A stretch of DNA of 64,000 bases from Hymenobacter sp. HSC-4F20 (GCF_019599275.1 NZ_JAHZTD010000001.1:1426001-1490000), one strand, 5' to 3'; positions 35,095 to 45,818 are shown, counted from the stretch's first letter. A program made the numbers and translations. Notes: generated from the letters alone by a model not told the origin.

Positions 35095-36087
35095 ATGGAA
35101 TATCCTCTTCTGAAGCTGGCCGCCATCGACATTGGATCCAACGCCGTACGGTGCCAGATTTCGGCGGTGCTCCACTACGGCGACCGGTACCGGCTCAAGC
35201 GCGTGGAGTACGTGCGCTACCCCCTGCGCCTCGGCGAAGATGTGTTTGCCACCGGTCGGATTTCGCAGAAAAAGCAGGACAAGTTCATTAAGTTTCTGCA
35301 CGCCTTGCGGTTGCTGATGGAGGTCCACGACGTGGCCCCCAATCACTACTTGGTGTGCGCTACCTCGGCCATGCGCACGGCCCAAAATGGCCCCGAGGTG
35401 GCGGCCCGTATTCAGCAGGAGCTGGGTATAACGGTGCAGATTATTGACGGGCAGGCTGAAGCCGCCTACATCAACCGGGTAATCGAGAACCTGCTGGAAG
35501 ACAAAAAGCACTACCTGCACATCGACGTGGGCGGAGGCAGCACCGAGTTCAACATCTACTACAACCGTCGCAAAGTAGCCTCGCAGTCGTTTGAGGTAGG
35601 TAGTATCCGGCGCATGCAGCAGGAAGAGGCCGGCCTGAGCACGGAAGCCATGCGCGAAACCTGGCAGCGCATGGAGGAATGGGTAACTGAAAATGCCCGC
35701 CGCTACCACGTGTCGCGGGCCATTGGTACGGGCGGCAACATCAACAAGCTCTACAGCCTGGCTCAGCCCCAGCTCGACAAGCCCGTCACGCGCAAGCGCA
35801 TTGCCACCGTTCTGGACCACCTCACCGGCATGAGCATGGACGAGCGGGTGAACGTGGCCCTGCTCAACCCCGACCGCGCCGACGTGATTGTGCCGGCCGG
35901 GCACATCTACCTTTCCGCCATGGAGTGGGCCGATGTGCACCAGATGATTGTGCCCGATATTGGCCTCAAGGATGGCATGTTGCAGGCTCTGTTTGAGGAC
36001 CACTTCGACGATATCCGCGCCGACGGCGACCTGAAGCCCGGCTGCCCCAAGCCTGCCGTTCAAAGCCGACCCACCGAGGTAGAATAA
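35095..36087 (+). CDS. ppx: Ppx/GppA family exopolyphosphatase
   Basis: Members split phosphate from polyphosphate ends or hydrolyse pppGpp. The 330-residue product starts with the ASKHA-fold phosphate loop LAAIDIGSNAVRCQI and has the second loop HIDVGGGSTEFNIY near 140-153 and AIGTGGNINKL near 210. It has the short form (two ASKHA halves only), without the carboxy-terminal HD domain of the Escherichia coli enzymes. ATG 35095 is used because the frame upstream runs through the promoter and the end of the preceding gene. The gene converges with ppk, so synthesis and breakdown of polyphosphate are encoded tail to tail. Confidence 0.9.
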   Translation: MEYPLLKLAAIDIGSNAVRCQISAVLHYGDRYRLKRVEYVRYPLRLGEDVFATGRISQKKQDKFIKFLHALRLLMEVHDVAPNHYLVCATSAMRTAQNGPEVAARIQQELGITVQIIDGQAEAAYINRVIENLLEDKKHYLHIDVGGGSTEFNIYYNRRKVASQSFEVGSIRRMQQEEAGLSTEAMRETWQRMEEWVTENARRYHVSRAIGTGGNINKLYSLAQPQLDKPVTRKRIATVLDHLTGMSMDERVNVALLNPDRADVIVPAGHIYLSAMEWADVHQMIVPDIGLKDGMLQALFEDHFDDIRADGDLKPGCPKPAVQSRPTEVE

Positions 36088-36122
36088 GCAGGCTCAGCGC
36101 TGGTAGTTACTACAGCTCCTAC

Positions 36123-36194
36123 CCTAACAGCCATAACCACAACGCCCCTGGTGTCGGAGCTGACACCAGGGGCGTTGTGGTTATGGCTGTTAGG
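36123..36194. repeat. Perfect 33-bp inverted repeat between ppx and ppk
   Basis: The arms 36123-36155 and 36162-36194 are perfectly complementary over 33 bp with a 6-nt loop (GGAGCT). The arm begins CCTAACAGCCATAACCACAA. It lies between the two converging stop codons and very probably terminates both transcripts, although it lacks the usual T-runs. Its length is far above a normal terminator stem and the fold would give a 33-bp RNA duplex on either strand. Confidence 0.92.
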
Positions 36195-36199
36195 AGGCC

Positions 36200-38476
36200 C
36201 TATTCCAGCGCGGCTTCCTCGTCGGCCTCGGGGTCCAGGCCAACGTCGGCGGTTACCACTTCGCCCGGGGCGCTAGCGTCTTCCTCCCCCGACTCGGCCG
36301 GCTGGTTGTTGTCTTCGGCCGAAGAGCTGCGGATGGTAGCGCAGGAAAGCCACTCGTCGAAAAGGGCCGTTTCCGCCACTAGTCCAAAGCTCTTGTTGTA
36401 GAACTCCCGGTGCACGTTCGACACGGGCTCATCGTCGGCGGGCTGCCGCCGGATGTAGGCACCGTCCTCGCGCATCACGTAGGTATTCTGGTTGTCCTTC
36501 AGGTTGAAATACAGAATATTGATGGCCTCGCGCTTGAGCTGCGGGTTCACAATGAGGAAGAGGGCTTCAATACGGCGGTCGAAGGAGCGCACCATCAGGT
36601 CAGCGGAGCCTGCGTATACTTTCGGGTGCCCCGCCTGGTGGAAGTAGAACAGGCGGGAGTGCTCCAGGTAGTCGCCCACGATGCTGCGCACCTCAATGTT
36701 CTCACTCAGGCCTACCCTACCCGGCCGCAGGCAGCAGATACCTCGCACAATAAACCGAATGGGCACCCCGGCCTTGCTGGCTTTGTAGAATTCGTCGATC
36801 ATCTCCTTATCTTCCAAGGAGTTCATCTTCATAACGATGCCGCTGGGTAGGCCCTTCTTGGCGTTGCGCACTTCCTCCCGAATCAGGGAAATCAACTGCT
36901 GGCGCATGTCCTTGGGGGCCGTAATCAGGTACTCGTAGTCGTCGGGCTGGGAATGACCGGTAATTACGTTGAAGAATTCCGACACGTCGTGGCCGTACAC
37001 GTCGTTGGTAGTAAGCAGGCTCACGTCGGTGTAGATGCGCGAGGTTTGCTCGTTGTAGTTACCTGACCCGATGTGGACGTAGCGCGTTACCTTCTCGCCT
37101 TCCTTACGGATAATCATCATCATCTTGGTGTGCGTCTTGTACTTGCTCACCCCGTAGATGACGAAACAACCCGCCTTTTCCAGCTTGGCGCCCTCCCGGA
37201 TGTTGCGCTCCTCGTCGAAGCGGGCCTTCACCTCGAACAGTACCGACACGTGCTTCCCGTTCTCGGCGGCCTTGAGCAGGGCGGCCGTTACCCGCGAGTC
37301 ATCGGCAAGGCGGTAAATGGTTTGCTTAATACCCAGTACGTGCGGGTCTTCAGCGGCCTGCTCCAGCAGCCGCACCACCGGGTCGATGTTGTTGTAGGGG
37401 TGGTGCAGCAGTACGTCGTGGTGCTTGAGGTACTCGAAGAGGTTGTCCTCAGTGCCCTCCGGCAAGCTCAAGGGCGTGACGGCCGCCGGCTGCTTGAAGC
37501 CCTTGCCCCGGAAATTGGGGTGCTTCAGAATTTGGAGCAGCCCCTTCATATCAATAAGGGAGTTGATAACGAACACGTTGCCATTGTCGATGTTCCACCG
37601 CTCCCGGAGCACTTGCATGAGCAGGGCTGAGGCATTGGGCTCCACTTCCAGGCGGACTACCCGCCCTTTCTTACGGGTTTTCAGTCCCAGTTGAATTTCC
37701 TTGATGAAGTCCACGTCAATGTCGTCGGACTCTTCCAGGGTAAAGTCGCCGTTGCGGGTGATGCGGAACAAGTTGGCCGACACGATTTCGACGTTGCGGA
37801 ACAGCTTGGGCAGGTTCGCCCGCACGATTTCCTCAATGGGCACAAACATCACCTTGTCCTTGCGCGACAGCTCGAAGAAGCGCGAAAGGTTCTGCGGAAT
37901 CTGCACGAAGGTGAGGCGCTCCTGCCCTTTGTCGGGCTCGGCATCCAGCACGCTCCCCGCCCGCGTGACTACCCCGAAGATGAGCATCTGGTTCATCATC
38001 AGCGGGAAGCCGTGGTAGGAGTCGTATACCATGGGCGTGAGCAGCGGGAAGATGGTGTTCTTGAAGTAGCCATCGGCTTTCTTCACTTCCAACTCCGTGA
38101 GTTCCTCCATCCGAAGCACGTTGAAGCCGTTTCTCTCGAAGAGGGGCTTCAGCTCGTTGAGGTAGGTCAGCGACTGGTCGTTGATGAATCGATGGGCAAA
38201 GTCCAGAAGCTTGCGCCGGAACGGCAGCTCGCGCAGGCCCGAGTAGTCGACCCGCTCCTTGCCGTAATCGATATAGTTATAGAGCGAGCCCACCCGAATC
38301 ATGAAGAACTCATCGAGGTTGCTACTGGTAATAGCCATAAACCGCAACCTATCGAACAGGGAGCGGCTGGCATCGCGCGCCTGGTCCAGCACCCGGTAGT
38401 TAAAGCGCAGCCAGCTCAGGTCGCGGCTGATGTACTTGCTTTTGCGGATGAGGTCGGCGGATTTGAACAGTTTCAT
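36200..38476 (-). CDS. ppk: Polyphosphate kinase 1
   Basis: PPK1 reversibly makes polyphosphate from ATP at the inner side of the membrane. The 758-residue product shows the amino-terminal domain (YISRDLSWLRFNYRVLDQA), the head domain, and two phospholipase-D-like catalytic domains. The autophosphorylated His468 lies in YVHIGSGNYNEQTSRIYTD. The ATP-binding stretch HHPYNNIDPVVRLLEQA and LFEVKARFDEERN are also intact. An acidic tail of some 40 residues, rich in Glu, Asp and Ala, is added at the carboxy end. ATG 38476 gives the family start; an ATG 24 bases upstream is less likely. It faces ppx. Confidence 0.95.
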   Translation of the reverse strand: MKLFKSADLIRKSKYISRDLSWLRFNYRVLDQARDASRSLFDRLRFMAITSSNLDEFFMIRVGSLYNYIDYGKERVDYSGLRELPFRRKLLDFAHRFINDQSLTYLNELKPLFERNGFNVLRMEELTELEVKKADGYFKNTIFPLLTPMVYDSYHGFPLMMNQMLIFGVVTRAGSVLDAEPDKGQERLTFVQIPQNLSRFFELSRKDKVMFVPIEEIVRANLPKLFRNVEIVSANLFRITRNGDFTLEESDDIDVDFIKEIQLGLKTRKKGRVVRLEVEPNASALLMQVLRERWNIDNGNVFVINSLIDMKGLLQILKHPNFRGKGFKQPAAVTPLSLPEGTEDNLFEYLKHHDVLLHHPYNNIDPVVRLLEQAAEDPHVLGIKQTIYRLADDSRVTAALLKAAENGKHVSVLFEVKARFDEERNIREGAKLEKAGCFVIYGVSKYKTHTKMMMIIRKEGEKVTRYVHIGSGNYNEQTSRIYTDVSLLTTNDVYGHDVSEFFNVITGHSQPDDYEYLITAPKDMRQQLISLIREEVRNAKKGLPSGIVMKMNSLEDKEMIDEFYKASKAGVPIRFIVRGICCLRPGRVGLSENIEVRSIVGDYLEHSRLFYFHQAGHPKVYAGSADLMVRSFDRRIEALFLIVNPQLKREAINILYFNLKDNQNTYVMREDGAYIRRQPADDEPVSNVHREFYNKSFGLVAETALFDEWLSCATIRSSSAEDNNQPAESGEEDASAPGEVVTADVGLDPEADEEAALE

Positions 38477-38529
38477 GCTAGGAAAAGAAAGGCCGGACAA
38501 AATACGAGCAAACGCCCGTAGAAGTATAG

Positions 38530-38910
38530 CTAGCCCGGAATAATAGCGGTGGCTTCTATTTCTACCAGTAACTTCGGATCAATAAGCGCACGCACGGCTA
38601 GCAAGGTAGAAGCGGGCCTGATGTCCCCGAAAACTTCTCCGTGCGCCTTCCCCACAGCTTCCCAGTCCGCTATATCGACTAAAAAGATGCGGGTTCGGAC
38701 TACATGCTCCAGCGAAGCCCCAGCCGCATGCAGCGCCTCCCCTATTTTCTCCAACGCCCGCTTTGCCTGGGTGTACGCATCGTTGCCGGTAACGGTGTCG
38801 CCGTCTTGGGCTGTGGTGCCAGCTACTTCCACCAGATTGTGTATCCGCACGGCGCGGGAGTAACCGATAACAGGCTCCCAGGGAGCTCCGGAAGAGATAA
38901 GCTGACGCAT
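38530..38910 (-). CDS. RidA family protein (YjgF/YER057c/UK114)
   Basis: RidA-type proteins are small trimeric enzymes that hydrolyse reactive enamines and imines formed by PLP enzymes. The 126-residue product from ATG 38910 has the family segments [18 protein letters not shown], a central [27 protein letters not shown], and the closing [26 protein letters not shown]. The Arg in RPAST corresponds to the catalytic Arg105 of RidA, and the Glu before ATA is also present. The amino-terminal sequence differs from classic RidA, so it may belong to an Rid subgroup. It lies 53 bases upstream of ppk on the same strand. Confidence 0.9.
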   Translation of the reverse strand: MRQLISSGAPWEPVIGYSRAVRIHNLVEVAGTTAQDGDTVTGNDAYTQAKRALEKIGEALHAAGASLEHVVRTRIFLVDIADWEAVGKAHGEVFGDIRPASTLLAVRALIDPKLLVEIEATAIIPG

Positions 38911-39030
38911 GAAAGAAGGGTAAGAAACAACGGGCCAGGAATAGAGAAGACTACGTTTCAAGCACGAGCAAAGTATCGACGTAGATACTACTACTTGCTA
39001 AGCAGACACTTTGCTCGCTACATCACAACG

Positions 39031-39062
39031 AAAAAAGGCCCGCTTTGCAGCGGGCCTTTCCG
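39031..39062 (-). terminator. Terminator after gyrB
   Basis: On the minus strand GAAAGGCCCGCTG pairs with the following AGCGGGCCTTTTTT. The run of six T follows directly. It ends gyrB transcription just after the stop at 39070. Confidence 0.9.
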
Positions 39063-39069
39063 AAGGTAG

Positions 39070-41070
<2,001 letters not shown>

Positions 41071-41093
41071 TCAGCGCTTAGTGCGTAAGTAGG

Positions 41094-41128
41094 CAAAGAT
41101 ACCGAAAAAAATCGGTTTTTGCCAGCAA
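41094..41128 (-). promoter_or_regulatory. Promoter of gyrB
   Basis: On the minus strand TATCTTTG (41101 down to 41094) is a perfect -7 element and TTG at 41128-41126 lies 24 bp upstream. The start site would be about 30 bases before the gyrB ATG. The remaining 225 bases up to the terminator at 41354 hold no gene that I can support. Confidence 0.62.
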
Positions 41129-41353
41129 AAAGGCCGATTTACCCGGGTTCGGAAGCCTGCCCTCGATTTGCACCTACGGGTCGGAAACAGCGCCTCGGCC
41201 CTGCTGCCTCCGCGCTACTGGCTGGCACCTTCGGTCCCTTTTCAGGCCGCACACATGCCGGCCTCTGTTCACAACCATTTGCCTGGGAGCCGCTTCTTAC
41301 AGTCCAGTAGCACCCTGCTTCTGTGGTCCACACGAGCAAGGCCATAATCTACG

Positions 41354-41385
41354 CAACAGCCCGTCCGCACGCAGACGGGCTGTTG
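41354..41385. terminator. Hairpin between propeller remnant and gyrB
   Basis: CAACAGCCCGTC at 41354-41365 pairs perfectly with GACGGGCTGTTG at 41374-41385 around an 8-nt loop. It lies right after the stop of the remnant gene on the minus strand and would end its transcript. Confidence 0.75.
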
Positions 41386-41394
41386 TGGGTCATA

Positions 41395-41847
41395 CTACAT
41401 CAGTTGCAGGGCGGTGGTTACGCCCTTGCCAAGGCTCAGACGGCAGAGAACAGCTCCGCGGTTTACTGCCGGAGTAGTGCTGCGCAGGATCATTAACGTC
41501 GAAGGCTGCATGTTATATGTGGCCGCAGAGCCAGTGCCATAACCAGTCACATACATCTTATTTCCGGCAGACACGACAGCACGGGCACGTTGGAGTGTAG
41601 TGTTTGCGCCACTACGCAGCACAGGTGCTGTGGGCGTGCGCGTATCGTAAATGCTGACTGTGTTATTGCCGAAATTAGCCACGTAAGCAGTGATAAGGCC
41701 AGCTGCTACCCCAAGTGGTCCGGCAGGAATGTCAACCGTAGCAGCTAAGGAAAGCTGTTGAGCGGAACAGGTTGCGGCCCACAGAGAAGTGGCACAGAGA
41801 AAGGAACCCGTATAGAATAGTCGTGTAGGTAAGGAATAATATAGAAG
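41395..41847 (-). pseudogene. Remnant of a secreted beta-propeller (LVIVD/YVTN-like) gene
   Basis: The minus-strand frame is open for 151 codons. It begins with a signal-like stretch LPTRLFYTGSFLCATSLW that ends in an AQQ cleavage site. It continues with propeller-like units such as AYVANFGNNTVSIYDTRTP and NKMYVTGYG, then stops after GKGVTTALQLM. No ATG, GTG or TTG is available before the signal-like part; an in-frame TGA sits at 41848-41850. The only start in frame is GTG at 41682, inside the first blade. Propeller proteins of this type normally have many more blades. I read it as a truncated gene that has lost its start and most of its repeats. Confidence 0.5.
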
Positions 41848-41995
41848 TCAGCTATAGAGGGAAGCGAAGTAGATAAGAAAATAGTCAAAAATGGTTAGCT
41901 ACTACCTCACCCGGCCCAGAAGGCAGAATACTGATCTAGCAACTGCCTTGCTGTAGAAGGCACTATCGTATGGTATGCATACCCGCCAACAAGAA

Positions 41996-42023
41996 AGCCA
42001 CCCAGCGAATACGCTAAGTGGCT
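41996..42023 (-). terminator. Terminator of the tRNA cluster
   Basis: On the minus strand AGCCAC and GTGGCT pair, with an inner AGCG/CGCT stem, followed by TTTCTTG. It lies 12 bases after the tRNA-Arg 3' end and probably ends the three-tRNA transcript. The gap 41851-41995 shows nothing else. Confidence 0.65.
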
Positions 42024-42034
42024 GATTGCTAACG

Positions 42035-42108
42035 TGGCCCCGATTGGATTCGAACCAATGACCGGCTGCTTAGAAGGCAGCTGCTCTATCCAGCTGAGCT
42101 ACGGGGTC
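42035..42108 (-). tRNA. tRNA-Arg (anticodon TCT)
   Basis: The 74-nt minus-strand sequence folds into a full cloverleaf. The anticodon arm is GCTGC, loop CTTCTAA, GCAGC, so the anticodon is TCT (reads AGA/AGG). The T arm ATTGG-TTCGAAT-CCAAT is perfect. In the acceptor stem, GACCCCG faces CGGGGCC, leaving an A-C mismatch at position 2-71. No CCA is encoded. It is the last of three tRNAs in one minus-strand unit. Confidence 0.93.
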
Positions 42109-42110
42109 AA

Positions 42111-42153
42111 AAACAAATAGCCGCCCGCCCCAAAGGCGGGCTGACGGCTATTC
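42111..42153 (-). other. Hairpin between tRNA-Pro and tRNA-Arg
   Basis: On the minus strand GCCCGCC pairs with GGCGGGC around TTTGG, flanked by an outer TAGCCG/CGGCTA pairing, and is followed by TTTGTTTTT. It looks like a terminator or processing signal between the two tRNAs, so tRNA-Arg may be expressed at a lower level. Confidence 0.6.
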
Positions 42154-42156
42154 ATG

Positions 42157-42230
42157 TCGGGGTGGCAGGATTCGAACCTGCGGCCTCCTGCTCCCAAAGC
42201 AGGCGCGATACCGGGCTACGCTACACCCCG
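42157..42230 (-). tRNA. tRNA-Pro (anticodon TGG)
   Basis: The 74-nt minus-strand sequence gives a complete cloverleaf: acceptor CGGGGTG with CACCCCG and discriminator A, anticodon arm CCTGC-TTTGGGA-GCAGG with anticodon TGG, and T arm GCAGG-TTCGAAT-CCTGC. All stems pair. No CCA is encoded. Confidence 0.95.
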
Positions 42231-42238
42231 AAAAAAAT

Positions 42239-42299
42239 GGGTTAAAAACTGTGGCTCATGAGCTATCTGATTTAACTCATCACTCACAATTTTTAACCC
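42239..42299. repeat. 15-bp inverted repeat between tRNA-Ser and tRNA-Pro
   Basis: GGGTTAAAAACTGTG at 42239-42253 pairs with CACAATTTTTAACCC at 42285-42299 with one mismatch across 31 nt. It fills most of the spacer and may guide processing of the tRNA precursor, or belong to a group of intergenic palindromes. Confidence 0.65.
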
Positions 42300-42312
42300 T
42301 CAACTATCTTGT

Positions 42313-42401
<89 letters not shown>

Positions 42402-42432
42402 AGGTGGCAATCCTTTCCGGCTGAAAGGTGTG

Positions 42433-42461
42433 CAAATATACAAGCAGAATGGAGAAACAAA
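42433..42461 (-). promoter_or_regulatory. Consensus promoter of the tRNA cluster
   Basis: On the minus strand TTTG (42461-42458), a 17-bp spacer and TATATTTG (42440-42433) give a perfect match to both elements of the Bacteroidota housekeeping promoter. The start site would be about 25 bases before tRNA-Ser. Confidence 0.85.
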
Positions 42462-42592
42462 CCTTTTTCAAAAAAAATATCTTCCATCTTGCCGCCACAT
42501 TGCAGGCCACAGGCTGTATTTTCTGATGCTTTACTACCCGCTTTGAAGGCTTGAGCCATGGCTTTTATTTTGAACGCTAAGCTGTTACCATC

Positions 42593-43579
42593 GTGCTGAA
42601 CTGGGCGTATCCGCTAGGCTGGCCTGAGGGGCTAATAGCCCTACTTTTTTTTCTGTTGTACCTCGGCTACATGCTTCGCACACGCCGCTTAGCAGCGCCG
42701 TTGGGGCAGCGCGGATGGCGCCTGGGTTGGAAACTGCTGCTGCGGACTGCCTACGTGGGGCTGCTGGGGGCGGCGCTGCTGGGGCCGGCTTATGGCGTAA
42801 CCCAGCGCCCCGTCCGGACGGCGGGAAAGGATGTATGGCTGCTCGTGGACCTTTCCCGCTCCATGGACGCCCCTGATGTGGCGCCTTCCCGCCTGCAGAA
42901 AGTAAAGGGGGAGCTGAGCACTTTAACCAGCCGTTTTCAAGCTGATCGGCTGGGGTTGATTGTATTCGCAGGGGAAGCGTACGTGCAGTGCCCTCTAACC
43001 TACGATCAGGCGGCCCTGCAGCTGTTCCTGCATACTCTGCAGACTTCCCTGGTTCCGGCAGGCAGTACTGACTTAGCGCCCCCGCTGGAGTTGGTGCTTC
43101 AACGCCTAAACAACAGCACCGCAGCTACTACCCCCGATGCTCAGCCCCGCGCTACGGCCATTGTGCTTGTTACTGATGGCGAGGATTTCGGCGAGAACTT
43201 AGAGCCTACGGTTCGGGTACTGGCCCGATCAGGCACGCGCGTATTTTCCATGGGAGTAGGCACTACGGAAGGCAGTAAAATTCCACAGTCAGGGGGAAGG
43301 GGCTACGTGCGCGATGCCCGCGGCCGGGAAGCAATTTCCCGCCTTTCTTCCGTGCCGCTGCGCCGCTTAGCCGAACAAACCGGAGGGCAGTACTTTGAAC
43401 TTACTGATCAGCGCAACGAGTTTCCCCTGCTACTAAACGCGCTCAACCGTCTGGAAGGGCAAGCTGAACAGGTACGCACTGTTTCTGTAGCCGATAACCG
43501 CTACCGCTACCCCCTGGCCCTGGCCCTATTGCTGATGCTGCTGGATGTGCTCCTTACTGTAAAAGTGATTCGGCCGTGA
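42593..43579 (+). CDS. VWA-domain membrane protein (BatB-like)
   Basis: The 328-residue protein has two membrane helices near the start (about 13-28 and 49-66), a periplasmic-side or cytoplasmic VWA domain, and a last helix at about 307-325. The metal-ion-dependent adhesion site is intact: Asp86, Ser88 and Ser90 in DLSRSMD, and LVTDGED later. This is the layout of BatA/BatB proteins, which act with TPR proteins in a complex linked to stress and aerotolerance in Bacteroidota. The start is GTG at 42593; an upstream in-frame TAA excludes a longer form. It overlaps the next gene (GTGA). The usual MoxR ATPase and BatD are not in the window. Confidence 0.87.
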   Translation: MLNWAYPLGWPEGLIALLFFLLYLGYMLRTRRLAAPLGQRGWRLGWKLLLRTAYVGLLGAALLGPAYGVTQRPVRTAGKDVWLLVDLSRSMDAPDVAPSRLQKVKGELSTLTSRFQADRLGLIVFAGEAYVQCPLTYDQAALQLFLHTLQTSLVPAGSTDLAPPLELVLQRLNNSTAATTPDAQPRATAIVLVTDGEDFGENLEPTVRVLARSGTRVFSMGVGTTEGSKIPQSGGRGYVRDARGREAISRLSSVPLRRLAEQTGGQYFELTDQRNEFPLLLNALNRLEGQAEQVRTVSVADNRYRYPLALALLLMLLDVLLTVKVIRP

Positions 43580-44523
43580 AAAATACACTACTTGGCGGTG
43601 TGCTTTTGCTCAGCACTTGGGGTGGCCTAACGCGAATTCATGACCGCAACGAAGCGTTGCGGACCGGAGCCGAGGCCTACCGCCACCAGAACTACGCCGC
43701 CGCCGCCGCGGCTTATAAAGCAGCGACACTTAGCTTGGGGGCTACCGATGATAGGGTGTGGCTTAACCTAGCCCATGCTACCGCCCGCACAGGGCAGCAG
43801 GCCGAAGCCCGTGGCTATTACAGCCGGCTGGTTACGAGCAAAACGCCGACCATCCGAAGCGTGGCCTTGCAACAGCTAGCGGCATTAGCCGCCACCAAAG
43901 GCGACTATGTGCAGGCAGTGGGGCTGCTACGCCAAGCCCTGGTGGCCAATCCTGCCAATGCCGATGCCCGTTACAACTACGAGGTACTACGCAACTTTCT
44001 GCACCGCCGCGCGGCCGCTCCTCCCCCGCCCCCACCCGGCACCGACGGAGACCCTGGAGAAAACAGGGCCGATCCTACCTCGTCTTCGCGCGCAGGTACC
44101 GACCCCGCCGAACCAGCAGACTCCCGTGCTACCCCCCAAGCCCGCCCCGATGCGGCCGGACAACCGAACCCTAACCAGCCATCTTCTGCACCAGGCACTT
44201 CCACCAATAATAGCCTGCGCCCCGGGGCCGGTGAGCAGCGCAACATAGCGAAGGGCAACCAACCTGGCTCGGTGCGAGGACTCAGCGACACGGAAACCGG
44301 TACAGAGGTACCCAGTGGAAGTAGCCGCCGCGGCGGAACGGAAGCTGCCCCCAATGCGGAGGCTAATATTCAGACCCAGCGCGCCCGCTTACAGCAAATG
44401 AATATTAGCTCGGGTCAAGCGCGGCAGTTATTGGAGGCGTTACACGCGGCAGAGCAGCAGTATTTACAGCAGCTGCCCCGCAAGGCCACCCACCCCCCTC
44501 AGAAGGGAAAACCTGGCTGGTAG
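43576..44523 (+). CDS. TPR protein (BatC-like)
   Basis: The 315-residue protein starts with GTG at 43576, overlapping the stop of the VWA gene by four bases, so translation is coupled. It begins with a hydrophobic segment (NTLLGGVLLLSTWGGL) that may be a signal or anchor. Three or more TPR units follow at about 30-140, including AYRHQNYAAAAAAYKAA and GDYVQAVGLLRQALVANPANADARYNYE. The second half is a long disordered stretch rich in Pro, Gly, Ser and Thr. It ends with a helical segment containing QMNISSGQARQLLEALHAAE. This matches BatC-type partners of BatB. Function is inferred from context. Confidence 0.82.
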   Translation: MKNTLLGGVLLLSTWGGLTRIHDRNEALRTGAEAYRHQNYAAAAAAYKAATLSLGATDDRVWLNLAHATARTGQQAEARGYYSRLVTSKTPTIRSVALQQLAALAATKGDYVQAVGLLRQALVANPANADARYNYEVLRNFLHRRAAAPPPPPPGTDGDPGENRADPTSSSRAGTDPAEPADSRATPQARPDAAGQPNPNQPSSAPGTSTNNSLRPGAGEQRNIAKGNQPGSVRGLSDTETGTEVPSGSSRRGGTEAAPNAEANIQTQRARLQQMNISSGQARQLLEALHAAEQQYLQQLPRKATHPPQKGKPGW

Positions 44524-44627
44524 CACAGTATTCTTGTAAGCTGCTGCCAGCAGATCGGCCCTACCCAGGCTAACGGCCTTATTCCTACCTTTACCCCACT
44601 TAAGCAACCCATTCCACCCACCATTCT

Positions 44628-45809
44628 ATGCAAATCAAAGAAGTAGTCATTGTCGCCGCGGTTCGTACCCCCATTGGCTCGTTCGGGGGCAGCCTTGCCT
44701 CCTTATCCGCCACCGAGCTGGGCGCTATTGCCCTGAAAGGCGCACTGGAAAAAGCCGGTATTGATGGCAAGGAAGTAGACCAGGTGATAATGGGCAACGT
44801 TATTTCCGCTAACCTGGGCCAAGCCCCGGCCCGCCAGGCCGCTAAGAAAGCCGGCCTGCCCGATACCGTAGAGTGCACTACCGTCAACAAGGTGTGCGCC
44901 TCGGGCACTAAGGCCATTATGTTCGGTGCCCAGGCCATTATGCTGGGGCAGTCGGAGGTGGTACTGGCCGGCGGCATGGAAAGCATGTCGAATGTGCCGT
45001 ATTACCTCGACAAAGCTCGCTTCGGCGCTAAGTATGGTCATGGTCAGATGATTGATGGCTTGATGAAGGACGGTCTTTGGGACCCCTATCATGACTTTGC
45101 CATGGGCGTAGCTGCCGACCGTACTGCCACCCACTACGGCATCACCCGCGAAGAACAGGATGCTTTTGCCCAGCAGAGCTACGAGCGAAGCGCTGCGGCT
45201 GCCCAAGCCGGTAAGAAGAAGGACGAAATCGTGCCCGTGACTATTACGGTGCGGGGCAAGGAAACCGTTATCAGCGACGACGAGGAGTATACTAAGGCTG
45301 ACTTCACCAAGTTTGCCAGCCTGAAGCCGGCATTCGGTAAGGAAGGCACCGTAACGGCTGCCAACGCCTCAACCCTCAACGACGGTGCCGCGGCGGTACT
45401 GCTCATGAGCCGCGAGAAGGCGGAAGAGCTGGGGGTGAAGCCCCTGGCTAAAATCCGGGGCTTCGCCGACGCGGAGCAGGCACCCGAGTGGTTTACAACC
45501 TCCCCAGCCCTGGCAATTCCCAAAGCGCTGAAACACGCCGGCCTGGAAGCCAAGGATGTAGACTTCTACGAGATTAATGAGGCCTTTTCAGTGGTTTCGC
45601 TGGCCAATAACAAGCTGCTGGAGCTGGAAGGCACTAAGGTAAACCCCTACGGTGGCGCCGTGTCGCTGGGTCACCCGCTGGGAGCTTCAGGAGCCCGTAT
45701 CGTTACGACCCTCGTTAATGTGCTGCACAACGAAGGCGGCAAAATTGGGGTAGCCGGCATCTGCAACGGCGGCGGCGGCGCCAGCAGCCTGGTGATAGAA
45801 AAGCTGTAA
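44628..45809 (+). CDS. Acetyl-CoA C-acetyltransferase (thiolase)
   Basis: Thiolases join two acetyl-CoA to acetoacetyl-CoA or run the reverse reaction. The 393-residue product has the nucleophilic Cys90 in TTVNKVCASGTKA, His349 in GGAVSLGHPLGASGAR and the acid/base Cys379 in GICNGGGGASS. These match the biosynthetic enzyme of Zoogloea almost residue for residue. Length fits the degradative/biosynthetic type II thiolases. It stands alone between the Bat pair and the YwqK-like gene, so the pathway (isoprenoid, ketone or fatty-acid use) cannot be told. TACCTTTA at 44586-44593 may be its -7 element. Confidence 0.94.
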   Translation: MQIKEVVIVAAVRTPIGSFGGSLASLSATELGAIALKGALEKAGIDGKEVDQVIMGNVISANLGQAPARQAAKKAGLPDTVECTTVNKVCASGTKAIMFGAQAIMLGQSEVVLAGGMESMSNVPYYLDKARFGAKYGHGQMIDGLMKDGLWDPYHDFAMGVAADRTATHYGITREEQDAFAQQSYERSAAAAQAGKKKDEIVPVTITVRGKETVISDDEEYTKADFTKFASLKPAFGKEGTVTAANASTLNDGAAAVLLMSREKAEELGVKPLAKIRGFADAEQAPEWFTTSPALAIPKALKHAGLEAKDVDFYEINEAFSVVSLANNKLLELEGTKVNPYGGAVSLGHPLGASGARIVTTLVNVLHNEGGKIGVAGICNGGGGASSLVIEKL

Positions 45810-45818
45810 AGCTGAATT

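Noticed and set aside
41119..41345. Short overlapping open frames upstream of gyrB
   Set aside because: They are present on both strands over a GC-rich gap, with no signal, domain or start context.
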